In this document: piece after piece, positions 38,748 to 48,130 of the stretch | How positions within the stretch are numbered: position 1 is the first letter of the stretch | Layout of the letters: each line of letters starts with the position of its first letter | From: Verrucomicrobiota bacterium | GTDB taxonomy: Bacteria; Verrucomicrobiota; Verrucomicrobiia; Verrucomicrobiales; DEV007 | NCBI GenBank assembly: GCA_002862135.1 | Contig: PKCI01000147.1 | Location: forward strand, 16,402 to 80,401 | Length of the DNA: 64,000 bases | Direction of reading: 5' to 3' | The notes under the pieces: generated by a model | Seen by the model: the letters and a program-made list of their open reading frames with translations, nothing else | Databases searched by the model: none | Told to the model about the DNA's origin: nothing | Translations under genes and position numbers: made by a program

Positions 38748-40835
38748 ATGGCATCACCCGATTCCCTCGCCAATCGAGAATTACAGCCCCATCGTATCCA
38801 ACTCGAAGTTGTGATCCTCGGTGGTGGATTTGCAGGTGTTTTCTGCGGTCAGAAGCTCGGCCGAAAATTCCGATCAGCCGGAATACCTCCGCATAAAGCT
38901 GCTATCATCTCGGAACAGAACTACATGGTTTTTCAGCCCATGCTGGCCGAGGTGGCAGGAGCCTCCCTCGGACCGAGCCACGTGATCAATCCGATCAGGC
39001 GCCTTTGTCGTGGCATTACAGTCTACCGCGGCAGCGTGGAACATGTGGATCTTGAGAAGAAGGAAGTTCGCATCAACACCGGCAATTTCTCGCCCGGAAT
39101 CATTATTGAGTTCCAGCATATCGTCCTTTCGCTCGGAGCCGAGATTGATCTGAGTCGGGTCCCCGGCATGCCTGAGCATGCGCTCCTCATGCAGAACGTA
39201 GGTGATGCGATGATTCTTCGCTCCACCATTATCTCGCGAATTGAGGAAGCAAACGCTCAATACGACGAAGCTCTCCGCAAGCGACTCCTGACCTTTGTTG
39301 TCGTCGGTGGCGGATACTCGGGTGTCGAGACGGCGGGCGAAATGCTGGACATGCTTCACGAAACCTCAAAGTTCTACACAAACGTGAACCGGGAGGACAT
39401 CCGCGTCGTCCTCGTTCACAGCCGTGATCGAATTCTTCAGACCCTTGGAGATGAGTTGGGCGACTACGCCAGCCGCAAACTCGTAGATCGAGGACTTGAG
39501 CTGATCCTCAACGAACGAGTCCGCGCTGTCACCTCAACCAAGGTCTATCTTCAGAGTGGCGATGAAATCGAGACCTCCACCGTGGTCTCCACGGTTGGCA
39601 ACGCTCCCAACCAGGTCATCCGACGCCTTTGCGATGATTATGACGTCCCGCACAATCGGCATCGCCTCATCACCGACGAATATCTCCAGGTTGAGGACTT
39701 TGACTACGTTTGGGCTGCTGGTGACTGCGCCGCTGTTCCACTGGCGGATGGCGGTGGCGCTCCTTGTCCGCAGACTGCCCAGTTTGCCATGCGACAGGGC
39801 ATCTGTCTCGCCGAGAACTTGTTGCGGCGCGTCCGTGGGCAGAACCCCAAACCGTTTCTCTTCAAGGGACTCGGAGAGCTTGCTTCCATCGGACACCAGA
39901 CAGCAGTTGCCAGTATCTTCGGCCTCAAGTTCTCTGGCCTCATCGCCTGGTTCATGTGGCGCTCCATTTACCTGATGAAGCTGCCCGGTCTGGATCGTAA
40001 ATTGCGCGTCATCATCGACTGGACGCTCGACTTGTTCTTTCCTCGCGACATCAACCTGCTAAACCCCAGATACACCAAGCTACTCCAACAGGTGCACCTG
40101 GAACCAGATGACCGCCTCTTCAACCGCGGGGAACCCGCTTTCTCACTCTATGTGGTCAAGAGTGGCCAGATAGACCTCCACGACCAGGATGGCTCGGTAA
40201 TACGTTCCATCGAAGAGGGCGACTACTTTGGCGAACGTGCCCTTGTTCATGGAGGTGGCTATCTTTACGATGCCGTTTCCAAAGGACGCACAGAGCTGGT
40301 TTCACTTAGCGGTGAAGTGGTCCTACCTTTCTTCGAGTCCAGTCGGAGGTTTAAGCGCGTTCTTGCGAAGACGACCGCCCAGGAATCGGCCGAAGGTGAG
40401 TTGCAATCGGTCACCGAAAAGCTCGAGCCCGATGTGCTCGAGAAGCCAGTTTTGGAAGTCATGCGGACCAACGTTGCGACCCTGAATCCGAATCAACTTC
40501 TCCAAGAAGCCGTCGATCTTTTCAGAACTCGCCGTTTTAGCACTTACCCGCTTGTTGATGACGAGGGAATACTTCGCGGCGTTCTCAGCCGCGAATCCTT
40601 CTTTGATTTCATCAAGCGGGATGGTATCGGCAAGGACTGCAAGCTCGACCAGATCGAACCCATGCACCTTCCAGTCTGCTCAAGCGATAACACTGTTCAG
40701 CAATCGCTAGAACGAATGATCCGATACGGACGCTATAAGTGCCTGATCTGTGACAGTGATGATCACCTTCTCGGGATCATCACGGTGATGGACCTCATCG
40801 GCGAAAGCATCAAGGAAGCTCCCGCGATGACTTGA
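38748..40835 (+). CDS. Type II NADH dehydrogenase-like FAD oxidoreductase fused to cyclic-nucleotide-binding-like and CBS-pair domains
   Basis: VVILGGGFAGVFCGQKLG; VVVGGGYSGVETAGEMLDML; YVWAAGDCAAVP; then RGEPAFSLYVVKSGQIDL..GDYFGERALVHGG; then two CBS-like repeats. Confidence 0.9.
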   Translation: MASPDSLANRELQPHRIQLEVVILGGGFAGVFCGQKLGRKFRSAGIPPHKAAIISEQNYMVFQPMLAEVAGASLGPSHVINPIRRLCRGITVYRGSVEHVDLEKKEVRINTGNFSPGIIIEFQHIVLSLGAEIDLSRVPGMPEHALLMQNVGDAMILRSTIISRIEEANAQYDEALRKRLLTFVVVGGGYSGVETAGEMLDMLHETSKFYTNVNREDIRVVLVHSRDRILQTLGDELGDYASRKLVDRGLELILNERVRAVTSTKVYLQSGDEIETSTVVSTVGNAPNQVIRRLCDDYDVPHNRHRLITDEYLQVEDFDYVWAAGDCAAVPLADGGGAPCPQTAQFAMRQGICLAENLLRRVRGQNPKPFLFKGLGELASIGHQTAVASIFGLKFSGLIAWFMWRSIYLMKLPGLDRKLRVIIDWTLDLFFPRDINLLNPRYTKLLQQVHLEPDDRLFNRGEPAFSLYVVKSGQIDLHDQDGSVIRSIEEGDYFGERALVHGGGYLYDAVSKGRTELVSLSGEVVLPFFESSRRFKRVLAKTTAQESAEGELQSVTEKLEPDVLEKPVLEVMRTNVATLNPNQLLQEAVDLFRTRRFSTYPLVDDEGILRGVLSRESFFDFIKRDGIGKDCKLDQIEPMHLPVCSSDNTVQQSLERMIRYGRYKCLICDSDDHLLGIITVMDLIGESIKEAPAMT

Positions 40836-40836
40836 A

Positions 40837-42420
40837 TCAGTGAATTTGGTCAAGAAGAAAGTTCCGGAGATCCGCAATCGCGATGCGCTCCTGCTTCATG
40901 GAATCACGATGACGTAGCGTCACTGTATCCTTGAGCTCGTCGCCGGCTTCACCCAGCGTGTCGAAATCAATCGTCACGCAGAAGGGGGTTCCCACTTCGT
41001 CCTGTCGACGATAGCGACGACCAATTGCAGCCGTTTCATCATAAAAGACGGTCATGAACGGAGTCAGCAGCGACTGGACTTCACGAGCCTTTTCAACCAG
41101 CTCGGGCTTGTTCTTCAAAAGCGGGAGCACCGCCACCTTCATCGGAGCCATGCGGGGTGAAAAACGCATCACGGTTCGCACCTCTTCCTTGCCTTTGTCA
41201 TCGGTGACAGTCTCTTCGTCGAAGGCTTCACAGATCAGCGCTAGGATGGTGCGGTCGCAACCGGCACTCGGCTCAACCACGTGAGGAATCAGCCTCTCCT
41301 TGGTCTCGTCGTCGAAGAACTCCAGCGGCTTGCCACTGTGCTCTTTGTGCTTGCTGAGGTCGTAATCGGTGCGGTAAGCCACACCTTCAAGCTCCTGGAT
41401 GCCGAAGGGAAATTCATATTCGATGTCGTAAGTCTTTTTGGAATAGTGGGCACGCTCACCATCCGGTACATCGAGGATGTGCAGGTGCTCGCGAGGAATC
41501 CCGATCTCTTCGTAAAACTTGAGACGCTTCTCAAGCCACTCATCAGTCAGGGCCATCCCTTCATCCGGGCGACAGAAGAACTCAATCTCCATTTGCTCGA
41601 ACTCGCGGGACCGGAATGTGTAGTTCCGCGGATTAATCTCGTTTCGGAACGACTTACCAATCTGGGCGATCCCGAAAGGAAGTTTCACGCGGTTGGTTTC
41701 AGCCACGTTCTTAAACTGGGTAAAAATCGTCTGGGCCGTTTCCGGTCGCAGGTAGGCTACACTGCTTTCGTCACCGTCCTCAGCCGAAGCCCCCATGTGG
41801 GTCTTGAACATGAGGTTGAACTCACGCGGCTCGGTCAGCTGGGACCCGTTTTCCGGGTTGAAACTGGTGGTGCCCGTCACTTCCCCGGTGGACTCACCGG
41901 TAAGCTCGAGCTTTTTCGGGGAAATCTGCTTATCAGTGAGAAACTGCGCGTAGTAGAGGCGCGCCGTCTTGCGAGCCTTGTTTTCGTCCTGTCCCTCGGT
42001 CGCGAGCACGGAGTATTCGCGGTCTACCGACCAGCCGGACTCCTCGTGAGACGCGCCAGAGTATTTGTAAACCGTTCCATCCTGCGGATCGATCTGGTCA
42101 GCGCGCAGACGAGCCTTGCTGAGCAGGCAGTCACACATCGGATCGGAAAACCCGCCGACGTGACCGGATGCCTTTAGCACTTCCTGGTGAGTCAAGATGG
42201 AGCCATCCATCCCGAGGATATCTTCGCGCTCCTGCACATTCTTGCGCCACCAGTATTCTTTGAGATTGCGCTTCAGCTCAGCACCGAGCGGACCATAGTC
42301 CCAGCAACCGTTGAGGCCCCCGTAAATTTCGGCGGATTGGAAAATGAATCCGCGACGCTTGCACAGACTCACGATTTTCTCCATCAGGACCGTATTTTTT
42401 TCTGAAGCTGCTTCGCTCAT
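40837..42420 (-). CDS. glyQS: Glycyl-tRNA synthetase (single-chain type)
   Basis: KIVSLCKRRGFIFQSAEIYGGLNGCWDYGPLGAELKRNLKEYWW; LRPETAQTIFTQFKNV; GIAQIGKSFRNEINPRNYTFRSREFEQMEIEFF. Confidence 0.97.
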   Translation of the reverse strand: MSEAASEKNTVLMEKIVSLCKRRGFIFQSAEIYGGLNGCWDYGPLGAELKRNLKEYWWRKNVQEREDILGMDGSILTHQEVLKASGHVGGFSDPMCDCLLSKARLRADQIDPQDGTVYKYSGASHEESGWSVDREYSVLATEGQDENKARKTARLYYAQFLTDKQISPKKLELTGESTGEVTGTTSFNPENGSQLTEPREFNLMFKTHMGASAEDGDESSVAYLRPETAQTIFTQFKNVAETNRVKLPFGIAQIGKSFRNEINPRNYTFRSREFEQMEIEFFCRPDEGMALTDEWLEKRLKFYEEIGIPREHLHILDVPDGERAHYSKKTYDIEYEFPFGIQELEGVAYRTDYDLSKHKEHSGKPLEFFDDETKERLIPHVVEPSAGCDRTILALICEAFDEETVTDDKGKEEVRTVMRFSPRMAPMKVAVLPLLKNKPELVEKAREVQSLLTPFMTVFYDETAAIGRRYRRQDEVGTPFCVTIDFDTLGEAGDELKDTVTLRHRDSMKQERIAIADLRNFLLDQIH

Positions 42421-42643
42421 AGTTCGGTTTTCTAAAAAAAGGGGGACAACATAGCCGCCACATTCTATCCGCAAGGGGAAAGTGCCCGCAGGGTCTCCTC
42501 ATTGACTCAAAATCGCGCTTTGATAAACTAGAGGCTCAATCGGCTGGATTTTCCCTTGACCCTCGCCGTTTTTCGCGGAAATTGCCCGCCCTCACAAAGT
42601 CGGGGCCCGAAAAACGGGACACAGAATTTAACAGATCTTCACG

Positions 42644-42907
42644 ATGGCTAGAGTATGTAAAATTACTGGTGCTAAAGTTACCTCCGGACGCCGAATCCAC
42701 CGCAGTGGTAAGGCGAAAAAACAGGGTGGCATCGGCCGCCACGTCACGAAGACTGTGAAGCGTCAATTTAAGCCCAACCTGCGTCAGAAGCGCATCTGGG
42801 TTCCTGAGCTTGGCCGCTACGTCCGCGTAAAGGTGAGCGCTCGCGGTCTCAAGACTATCGACAAGAACGGCGCTTACAAGACGCTCAAGAAAGCTGGACT
42901 TATTTAA
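42644..42907 (+). CDS. rpmB: 50S ribosomal protein L28
   Basis: MARVCKITGAKVTSGRRIHRSGKAKKQGGIGRHVTKTVKRQFKPNLRQKRIWV. Confidence 0.95.
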   Translation: MARVCKITGAKVTSGRRIHRSGKAKKQGGIGRHVTKTVKRQFKPNLRQKRIWVPELGRYVRVKVSARGLKTIDKNGAYKTLKKAGLI

Positions 42908-42932
42908 GTCCACTTGGCAGAAACGGTGTCGG

Positions 42933-43556
42933 ATGTCTGACGCCCTCCATATTGCCGAACCGGGAGACGCCCAGGAAGTCTCCCTAGCTCGTGCCATCGC
43001 CCTACTTGGCGTCACGCCAGGGTCAGCTGCGACTTTTCTTTTCGACAACCGCGGAGATCTGCCCGGCGCCTGGCAAATCTGGCAGGACCAGTGCCTCGAG
43101 CCTCACCTCGGCCCGAACTTCGTGGAGGCTTACGAATGCGGCAGCCAATTCCGTATTGACGAAGTCCAGGCCATCGATTGCCTACTCGACGTCAAACTCA
43201 CTGACCAGGTTCGCGAACGCAGTATTGCCGCCGGCAAACCGTTCCTTGAAGGCAAAGAGGAAATGAAGGGCAACAAAGACTGGGTCAAATACAATGAGCG
43301 GGTTGGTAAGGGGCATTCCCCCGGTCACATCTCCGTAATTTTCGCCCTTCAGTCGGCACTCTATCACCTCCCCCTGGCCTCAGCGCTATCCGCCTACATT
43401 TGGTTCGAATTTCAGTCCGGCCTCCCCCGAGAGCTTTCCCGTGAATCTCTCTCCGAGCTCTCAACCGTGTTCGAAAAAGCTCTTGTTCATGTCGCCACTG
43501 CTGTGAGAGAGCACGGTGGCCAGACCGATGGCTCTGGAACCTTTCGGGTGGTATAA
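42933..43556 (+). CDS. Hypothetical protein, possibly UreF-like
   Basis: Open frame between rpmB and clpS; helical; DVKLTDQVRERSIAAGKPFL and GHISVIFALQSALYHLPLASALSAYIWFEFQSGL resemble UreF patterns only loosely. Confidence 0.55.
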   Translation: MSDALHIAEPGDAQEVSLARAIALLGVTPGSAATFLFDNRGDLPGAWQIWQDQCLEPHLGPNFVEAYECGSQFRIDEVQAIDCLLDVKLTDQVRERSIAAGKPFLEGKEEMKGNKDWVKYNERVGKGHSPGHISVIFALQSALYHLPLASALSAYIWFEFQSGLPRELSRESLSELSTVFEKALVHVATAVREHGGQTDGSGTFRVV

Positions 43557-43572
43557 CCTCCTCCTTGTGATC

Positions 43573-43866
43573 ATGTCTTCGGATATCGACGAAATCACTA
43601 TTACCGAAGTTGAAACTGAGACCGATCTCGATTCGACCTGGAATGTCATCGTTTACGATGATCCGGTGAACTTGATGAGTTTCGTCACCCTGATCCTCCA
43701 GCGAGTGTTCGGTTACCCGAAGGAGAGAGCTCAGTCCCTCATGATGGAGGTTCACCGGGAAGGTCAGTCTATCGTCTGGACTGGCAATCGTGAGCAAGCG
43801 GAGCTCTACGTGCAACAACTTCAGAGCTATCAGTTGCTCGCTGCGATGAAGCGGGTCACTGATTAA
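43573..43866 (+). CDS. clpS: ATP-dependent Clp protease adaptor ClpS
   Basis: WNVIVYDDPVNLMSFVTLILQRVFGYPKERAQSLMMEVHREGQSIVWTGNREQAELYVQQLQSYQLLAAM. Start trimmed to ATG at 43573. Confidence 0.92.
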   Translation: MSSDIDEITITEVETETDLDSTWNVIVYDDPVNLMSFVTLILQRVFGYPKERAQSLMMEVHREGQSIVWTGNREQAELYVQQLQSYQLLAAMKRVTD

Positions 43867-44464
43867 CCGGGTGATACCGGTAGTGTCCCAAGATCTTCCA
43901 CTGATCGATCCCGGTATCCTTGACCGGACCGCTGCCAATGTTGTGAACAAAGGCGTCGGGACCCACCACGATTCCAATGTGCCAGAGGCCGTTTCCAGTT
44001 AGGTCCCAAGCTATCAAATCTCCAGGCAAGATCTTCCCCTCGGCTTTCGCCCCGCTCCGCTCAAAGAACTTCTGCAAGTTCGGAACGCGTCGGTGATCAA
44101 TATTTCGATCGGTCGTCGAGAGCCCCCAGTTTTTCGGGTAAGAGGAGAAACTGCTTCGCATGTCCTCGTGAACCAGCTTCTGGAGATCAATCCCCAGCGC
44201 CCGGTAGGAGCGAATCACCACATCAGTGCACACCCCCGTGTCAGCCGGCACATCGCCACCGGGATACTCGATCGCCACGTAGGCCGGGTCGTAGCGCACC
44301 TCTTGGGTTGTGCGGAACAGAGCCGCCTTCACCAATTGATCTGAAAAGCCGTCGTTCGCTGCACCTCCAGCCGATTCCTGGGCTGACAGCATCTCGGCCA
44401 GCACCCAGACGCCGAATAGAATGAGGGAAAGGTAGTTCATGGGTGTCTTTACGGTTCGACGCAT
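43856..44464 (-). CDS. DUF1287-type secreted protein
   Basis: VRYDPAYVAIEYPGGDVPADTGVCTDVVIRSYRALGIDLQKLVHEDM; ILPGDLIAWDL..HIGIVVG. Confidence 0.85.
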   Translation of the reverse strand: MRRTVKTPMNYLSLILFGVWVLAEMLSAQESAGGAANDGFSDQLVKAALFRTTQEVRYDPAYVAIEYPGGDVPADTGVCTDVVIRSYRALGIDLQKLVHEDMRSSFSSYPKNWGLSTTDRNIDHRRVPNLQKFFERSGAKAEGKILPGDLIAWDLTGNGLWHIGIVVGPDAFVHNIGSGPVKDTGIDQWKILGHYRYHPVNQ

Positions 44465-44537
44465 GACCCCCTTTCAATTTTCAGAAAAATTCTTCACTTT
44501 GGGCGGTTCGCTCGATTTGCCCCCGCCGAGTCCGACT

Positions 44538-44570
44538 GGGTTATGCCACCCAACAGGGTTATGCCACCCA
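44538..44570 (+). repeat. Two direct copies of gggttatgccaccca
   Basis: Identical 15-mers at 44538-44552 and 44556-44570. Confidence 0.9.
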
Positions 44571-44714
44571 TTTGGCCCTTTTAACCCGTCGCTTTCTTCA
44601 GCAAGACATTCGCCAAAGGCACGAAGCACCCGGCTCCACTGGAGGAGATCCCGGCTTTTTCCCGTGAATGGATCACGGTCACGACTGACATTTCAACGAT
44701 AGAACGAGTCCGCT

Positions 44715-45578
44715 CTAATCCATCGTGACTTTGACCTCATCGGCAAGCTCAATCGTCATTCCTTCGATATTGCGGAACAAATCGCGCAACGACTCTTCCG
44801 AAACGGCGTCAGGATTATCAGCCGCACTGTCGATAAAAGCGGCAAAATCCGGATCCCGCATCACTGCTGAAACGTCGGTGTCACTCATGATGATGAGATT
44901 CCCCGTCGTGTGCTCAGCCGTGGTTTCGACCACCTCACCTTCTATCCTGACAAAGAACGCGATCTTCATTCCCTGCGTGGCGCTGGCGGCCATCGGGAGT
45001 GTCTGCGAGGGCTTCATTCCCATCTCCTTTGCCTGGTTAATCTGCTCCTGATCGATCAGGTCGTTCATCCCGCCGGCTATCATGGTGGAATGAATCGTCA
45101 GCTCATTCCCCTCCATCGTAAAGGTGATGCTGCCCCCTTCTTCTTCTCCAAAACTCTGCCCCTTAGCTTCGACATACTCCCTCGCCGCACCCGGCAGAGA
45201 ATTCTGATCCAGCTTCACGGTGCGAATATCGTCAAACGTGTAGTGCACCGTATAGCCAATCCAGCCTTCGTCATCACGACCCGGATCATGTTTCACATAA
45301 GTGACTCTCTCCCCGTAGATAGCCGCATCTCTCTCCAGTGATTCCCTCTCCGGCGTCACGAGTCCCTGCAATCCGCCAAGATCAGGAACATTCAACCCAA
45401 GCCCTCCACCTCCCGATGCCTGCTCCAGCAAGGACAGCACCTGGGGTGAAAAATAATAGCGTGTCACAATGTCACCGGATCCGTCCTTTTTCACACTGAC
45501 GACCGTCGAGGTACGAATGCATGAACTGAAAAGAAAACACGCGGCGATCAACAGGAATGCTGTTCCCAAGCGGTTCAT
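44715..45578 (-). CDS. Hypothetical lipoprotein
   Basis: MNRLGTAFLLIAACFLFSSCIRTSTVVSVKKDGSGDIVTRYYFS; lipobox FSSC; start trimmed. Confidence 0.7.
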   Translation of the reverse strand: MNRLGTAFLLIAACFLFSSCIRTSTVVSVKKDGSGDIVTRYYFSPQVLSLLEQASGGGGLGLNVPDLGGLQGLVTPERESLERDAAIYGERVTYVKHDPGRDDEGWIGYTVHYTFDDIRTVKLDQNSLPGAAREYVEAKGQSFGEEEGGSITFTMEGNELTIHSTMIAGGMNDLIDQEQINQAKEMGMKPSQTLPMAASATQGMKIAFFVRIEGEVVETTAEHTTGNLIIMSDTDVSAVMRDPDFAAFIDSAADNPDAVSEESLRDLFRNIEGMTIELADEVKVTMD

Positions 45579-45656
45579 GAGGTTACGGTATACCTGCACA
45601 TTTCGCTCTGGCAAGCGCAGGAATGCCGCATCCATGCGACAAACCCACGGCACAAA

Positions 45657-48083
45657 CTAGCGGCGGCGGTTGCGGAAAATACCGTCTAACAAGCCCCCGC
45701 CACGCAAAGGCTGGGGTGCGGCGGTCGGATCGTTGGGGACCGGAATGAGTTCGATTGGACCTTCCCGAAAAATTGACTGAACCGGGCCGCGATAAGAAAA
45801 CCCTTCCTCAGGTTCACTGTGGAGTTCTTTTAATTCAGTCGCGGCGTCGCGAACCTTGTTGTAGTTCTCTTCGGTGAGGTAACGCTTCAGAAAAGCTCCC
45901 ACAACCGGGGCCGCTTTACTACCGCCGCCAACAGTTTCACCGGGATCACCTTCGTAGATCACCGCGAAGGCATAGACCGGATACTTGGACGGAAAGTATC
46001 CCGCGAACCATGCCACGTTCTGCTCGTCGGCCACCTTCCACTGCCCCGTTCCAGTTTTTCCAGAAACAGTAATCTTGTGAGCCGCCTTCCGTCCAGTACC
46101 GTTACCAGCGTTCACCACATCATACATGCCGCGCTGCACGGTCCGCAGTGAGTAGTTATCAACCCGCAAGTTGGTCACCACTTCGGGCGGGAAGGTGCGG
46201 ATGATCTCATGGTTGAGATCCTGGATCTGAGTCACGAGGCGCGGCTTCAGCACTTCGCGACCGTTTCCGATCGCCGCCATCATCCGCGCAATCTGCAGGG
46301 GGGTCGTTTCGACTTTACCCTGGCCGATACTCATCACGGCTTCTTCACCGTCGGACATGAGGTATCCATACTCATCGAGCCAATAGCGGTTGCTGGGAAT
46401 GAAACCGGAGTTCTCGTTCAGTGGAATCCCCGTTTTCTGCCCGAGCCCGAGACGCGTCGCCATGTAGCTCATAGAATCTGATCCGGCGCGCGTCGCCACT
46501 TCGTAAAACCAAGTGTTACAGGAACGAGTGATGGCCGCCACGACGTTCATGTAACCTTCATCGTTTTTATTCCAGTTGCGCATCACCACGGTACCGATCT
46601 GCCAAGCTGACGGGCAGGGATAAATATCAGAGGCGGAGATGTATCCGCTCTCTAGGAAACCGAGAGCAACTGGAATTTTGAATGTGGAGGCTGGAGGATA
46701 AGCGGCACGAAAGGCACGCGCGTAAAGCGGCTTGTCAGGGTCCTCAACGAGAGCGGAGTAGTTCTCCTGGGAAATGGACGGAATGAATGTATTCGGGTCA
46801 AAGGACGGGTTGCTTGCCATCGCCATGACATCGCCGGTGCGGCAGTCCATGATCACCATGGCACCCCGCTTGACCTGTTCCTCAAGGAGCTCTTCGCAGA
46901 TCCGCTGCATCTCGAGATCAATCGAGGTGACCACGTTATAGCCGGGCCGTGGATACTCGAGCACGTCCTCCTTCACCTTGCTGCCGTCAGCTTCGAAAAG
47001 AACATTGGTTCGACCGGGCTTTCCGCGAAGGTCAGTTTCAAAAGCCTCCTCAAGACCATCGACCCCCATTCCCTGGCCCCACATGTCTTCATCATTTACA
47101 ATTGGGCCGGTCAGTCGTGGTGGACGCTTACCCACATAGCCAACCACGTGGCCGAGGGTCTTTCCCTGCGGATAGTGGCGCAGGTAAATTGGATGAAGAC
47201 TAAGCCCCTCCATCTGTTGACGGCTCAGGTTGTCCACCTGCTCATCAGTGAGAACAGAAGAGAAGGTTAATGGTACCCAGCGACGGTCCTTGTAGTGGCC
47301 GATCACGACGCGGCCGGGCAGGTCCCACTGAGTTCCGAGAACGCGGTTCACGTGAACGATGCGCTCGCCGGCGTATCGAAGCACCTCGGCATCAGAAACC
47401 TCCGTTCCGAGAAATGGAAAATTGATTGCAGCGTAGTAAGCTACCCTGGATTGAGCCAACGGATAACCGTTCCGGTCGAGCAACTGTCCACGCGGAGCGG
47501 GAATAGAAAATGAGAATGTGCGCGCTTCAGTCCGCGTCGCCAAACTCGACTTATCACCGTCCCGGTTGATATTTTGAGATTTAGCAAGGATGTCCTTGGC
47601 ATTAATCATCACGGAGGAAGGCGGCGCATCTTCGATCTTCTTCACGATTGATTCTTCCTCAGACACCTTCTCTTCAACGGTGGCGTCCTCCGCCATTTCG
47701 GTTTCCTCGGGAGTCTCCCCATCCTGCTCGGCTCCCGGTGCCAGTTCCATTGGAATCTCGACAACCGCGTCAGTTTCTCCGGGGGCCGAAGTAACCACCT
47801 CTGGGGCCATTGCAGGCTCCGAAGCCAGAGCCTCTTCTTCAAACTCCGGGATGGCGATGAAGTCGGGCACCTCCCCGGAAGACGCGTCAGCTTCCATACC
47901 CTCGCGGGCGGACGGAAGAACCGGCGCGGGCGCAGGATCTTTTTCCTCTGCCTGAACGGGGGGCGGCGCAGTCTCTTGGGCGAAGCCGAAAAACGGCATC
48001 TGAGCCGCCATCAAAACGGCCGGAATAAATGGCGTTACCCGACGAGTTAGAAAAAGCATTACAGTCAATAGGTTGGATTCCAC
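45657..48083 (-). CDS. mrdA: Penicillin-binding protein 2 (MrdA-like) with long acidic N-terminal extension
   Basis: RGQLLDRNGYPLAQSRVAYYAAINFP; transpeptidase motifs PPASTFKIPVAL, SCNTWFYE, SGKTGTGQWK. Confidence 0.92.
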   Translation of the reverse strand: MESNLLTVMLFLTRRVTPFIPAVLMAAQMPFFGFAQETAPPPVQAEEKDPAPAPVLPSAREGMEADASSGEVPDFIAIPEFEEEALASEPAMAPEVVTSAPGETDAVVEIPMELAPGAEQDGETPEETEMAEDATVEEKVSEEESIVKKIEDAPPSSVMINAKDILAKSQNINRDGDKSSLATRTEARTFSFSIPAPRGQLLDRNGYPLAQSRVAYYAAINFPFLGTEVSDAEVLRYAGERIVHVNRVLGTQWDLPGRVVIGHYKDRRWVPLTFSSVLTDEQVDNLSRQQMEGLSLHPIYLRHYPQGKTLGHVVGYVGKRPPRLTGPIVNDEDMWGQGMGVDGLEEAFETDLRGKPGRTNVLFEADGSKVKEDVLEYPRPGYNVVTSIDLEMQRICEELLEEQVKRGAMVIMDCRTGDVMAMASNPSFDPNTFIPSISQENYSALVEDPDKPLYARAFRAAYPPASTFKIPVALGFLESGYISASDIYPCPSAWQIGTVVMRNWNKNDEGYMNVVAAITRSCNTWFYEVATRAGSDSMSYMATRLGLGQKTGIPLNENSGFIPSNRYWLDEYGYLMSDGEEAVMSIGQGKVETTPLQIARMMAAIGNGREVLKPRLVTQIQDLNHEIIRTFPPEVVTNLRVDNYSLRTVQRGMYDVVNAGNGTGRKAAHKITVSGKTGTGQWKVADEQNVAWFAGYFPSKYPVYAFAVIYEGDPGETVGGGSKAAPVVGAFLKRYLTEENYNKVRDAATELKELHSEPEEGFSYRGPVQSIFREGPIELIPVPNDPTAAPQPLRGGGLLDGIFRNRRR

Positions 48084-48130
48084 ATTAGCACCATCTCGAG
48101 GTCTCGCCCACTGGGAATACGCAGGATTAC

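Noticed and set aside
41281-42177. 298-aa plus-strand ORF within glyQS
   Set aside because: Antisense shadow of glycyl-tRNA synthetase.
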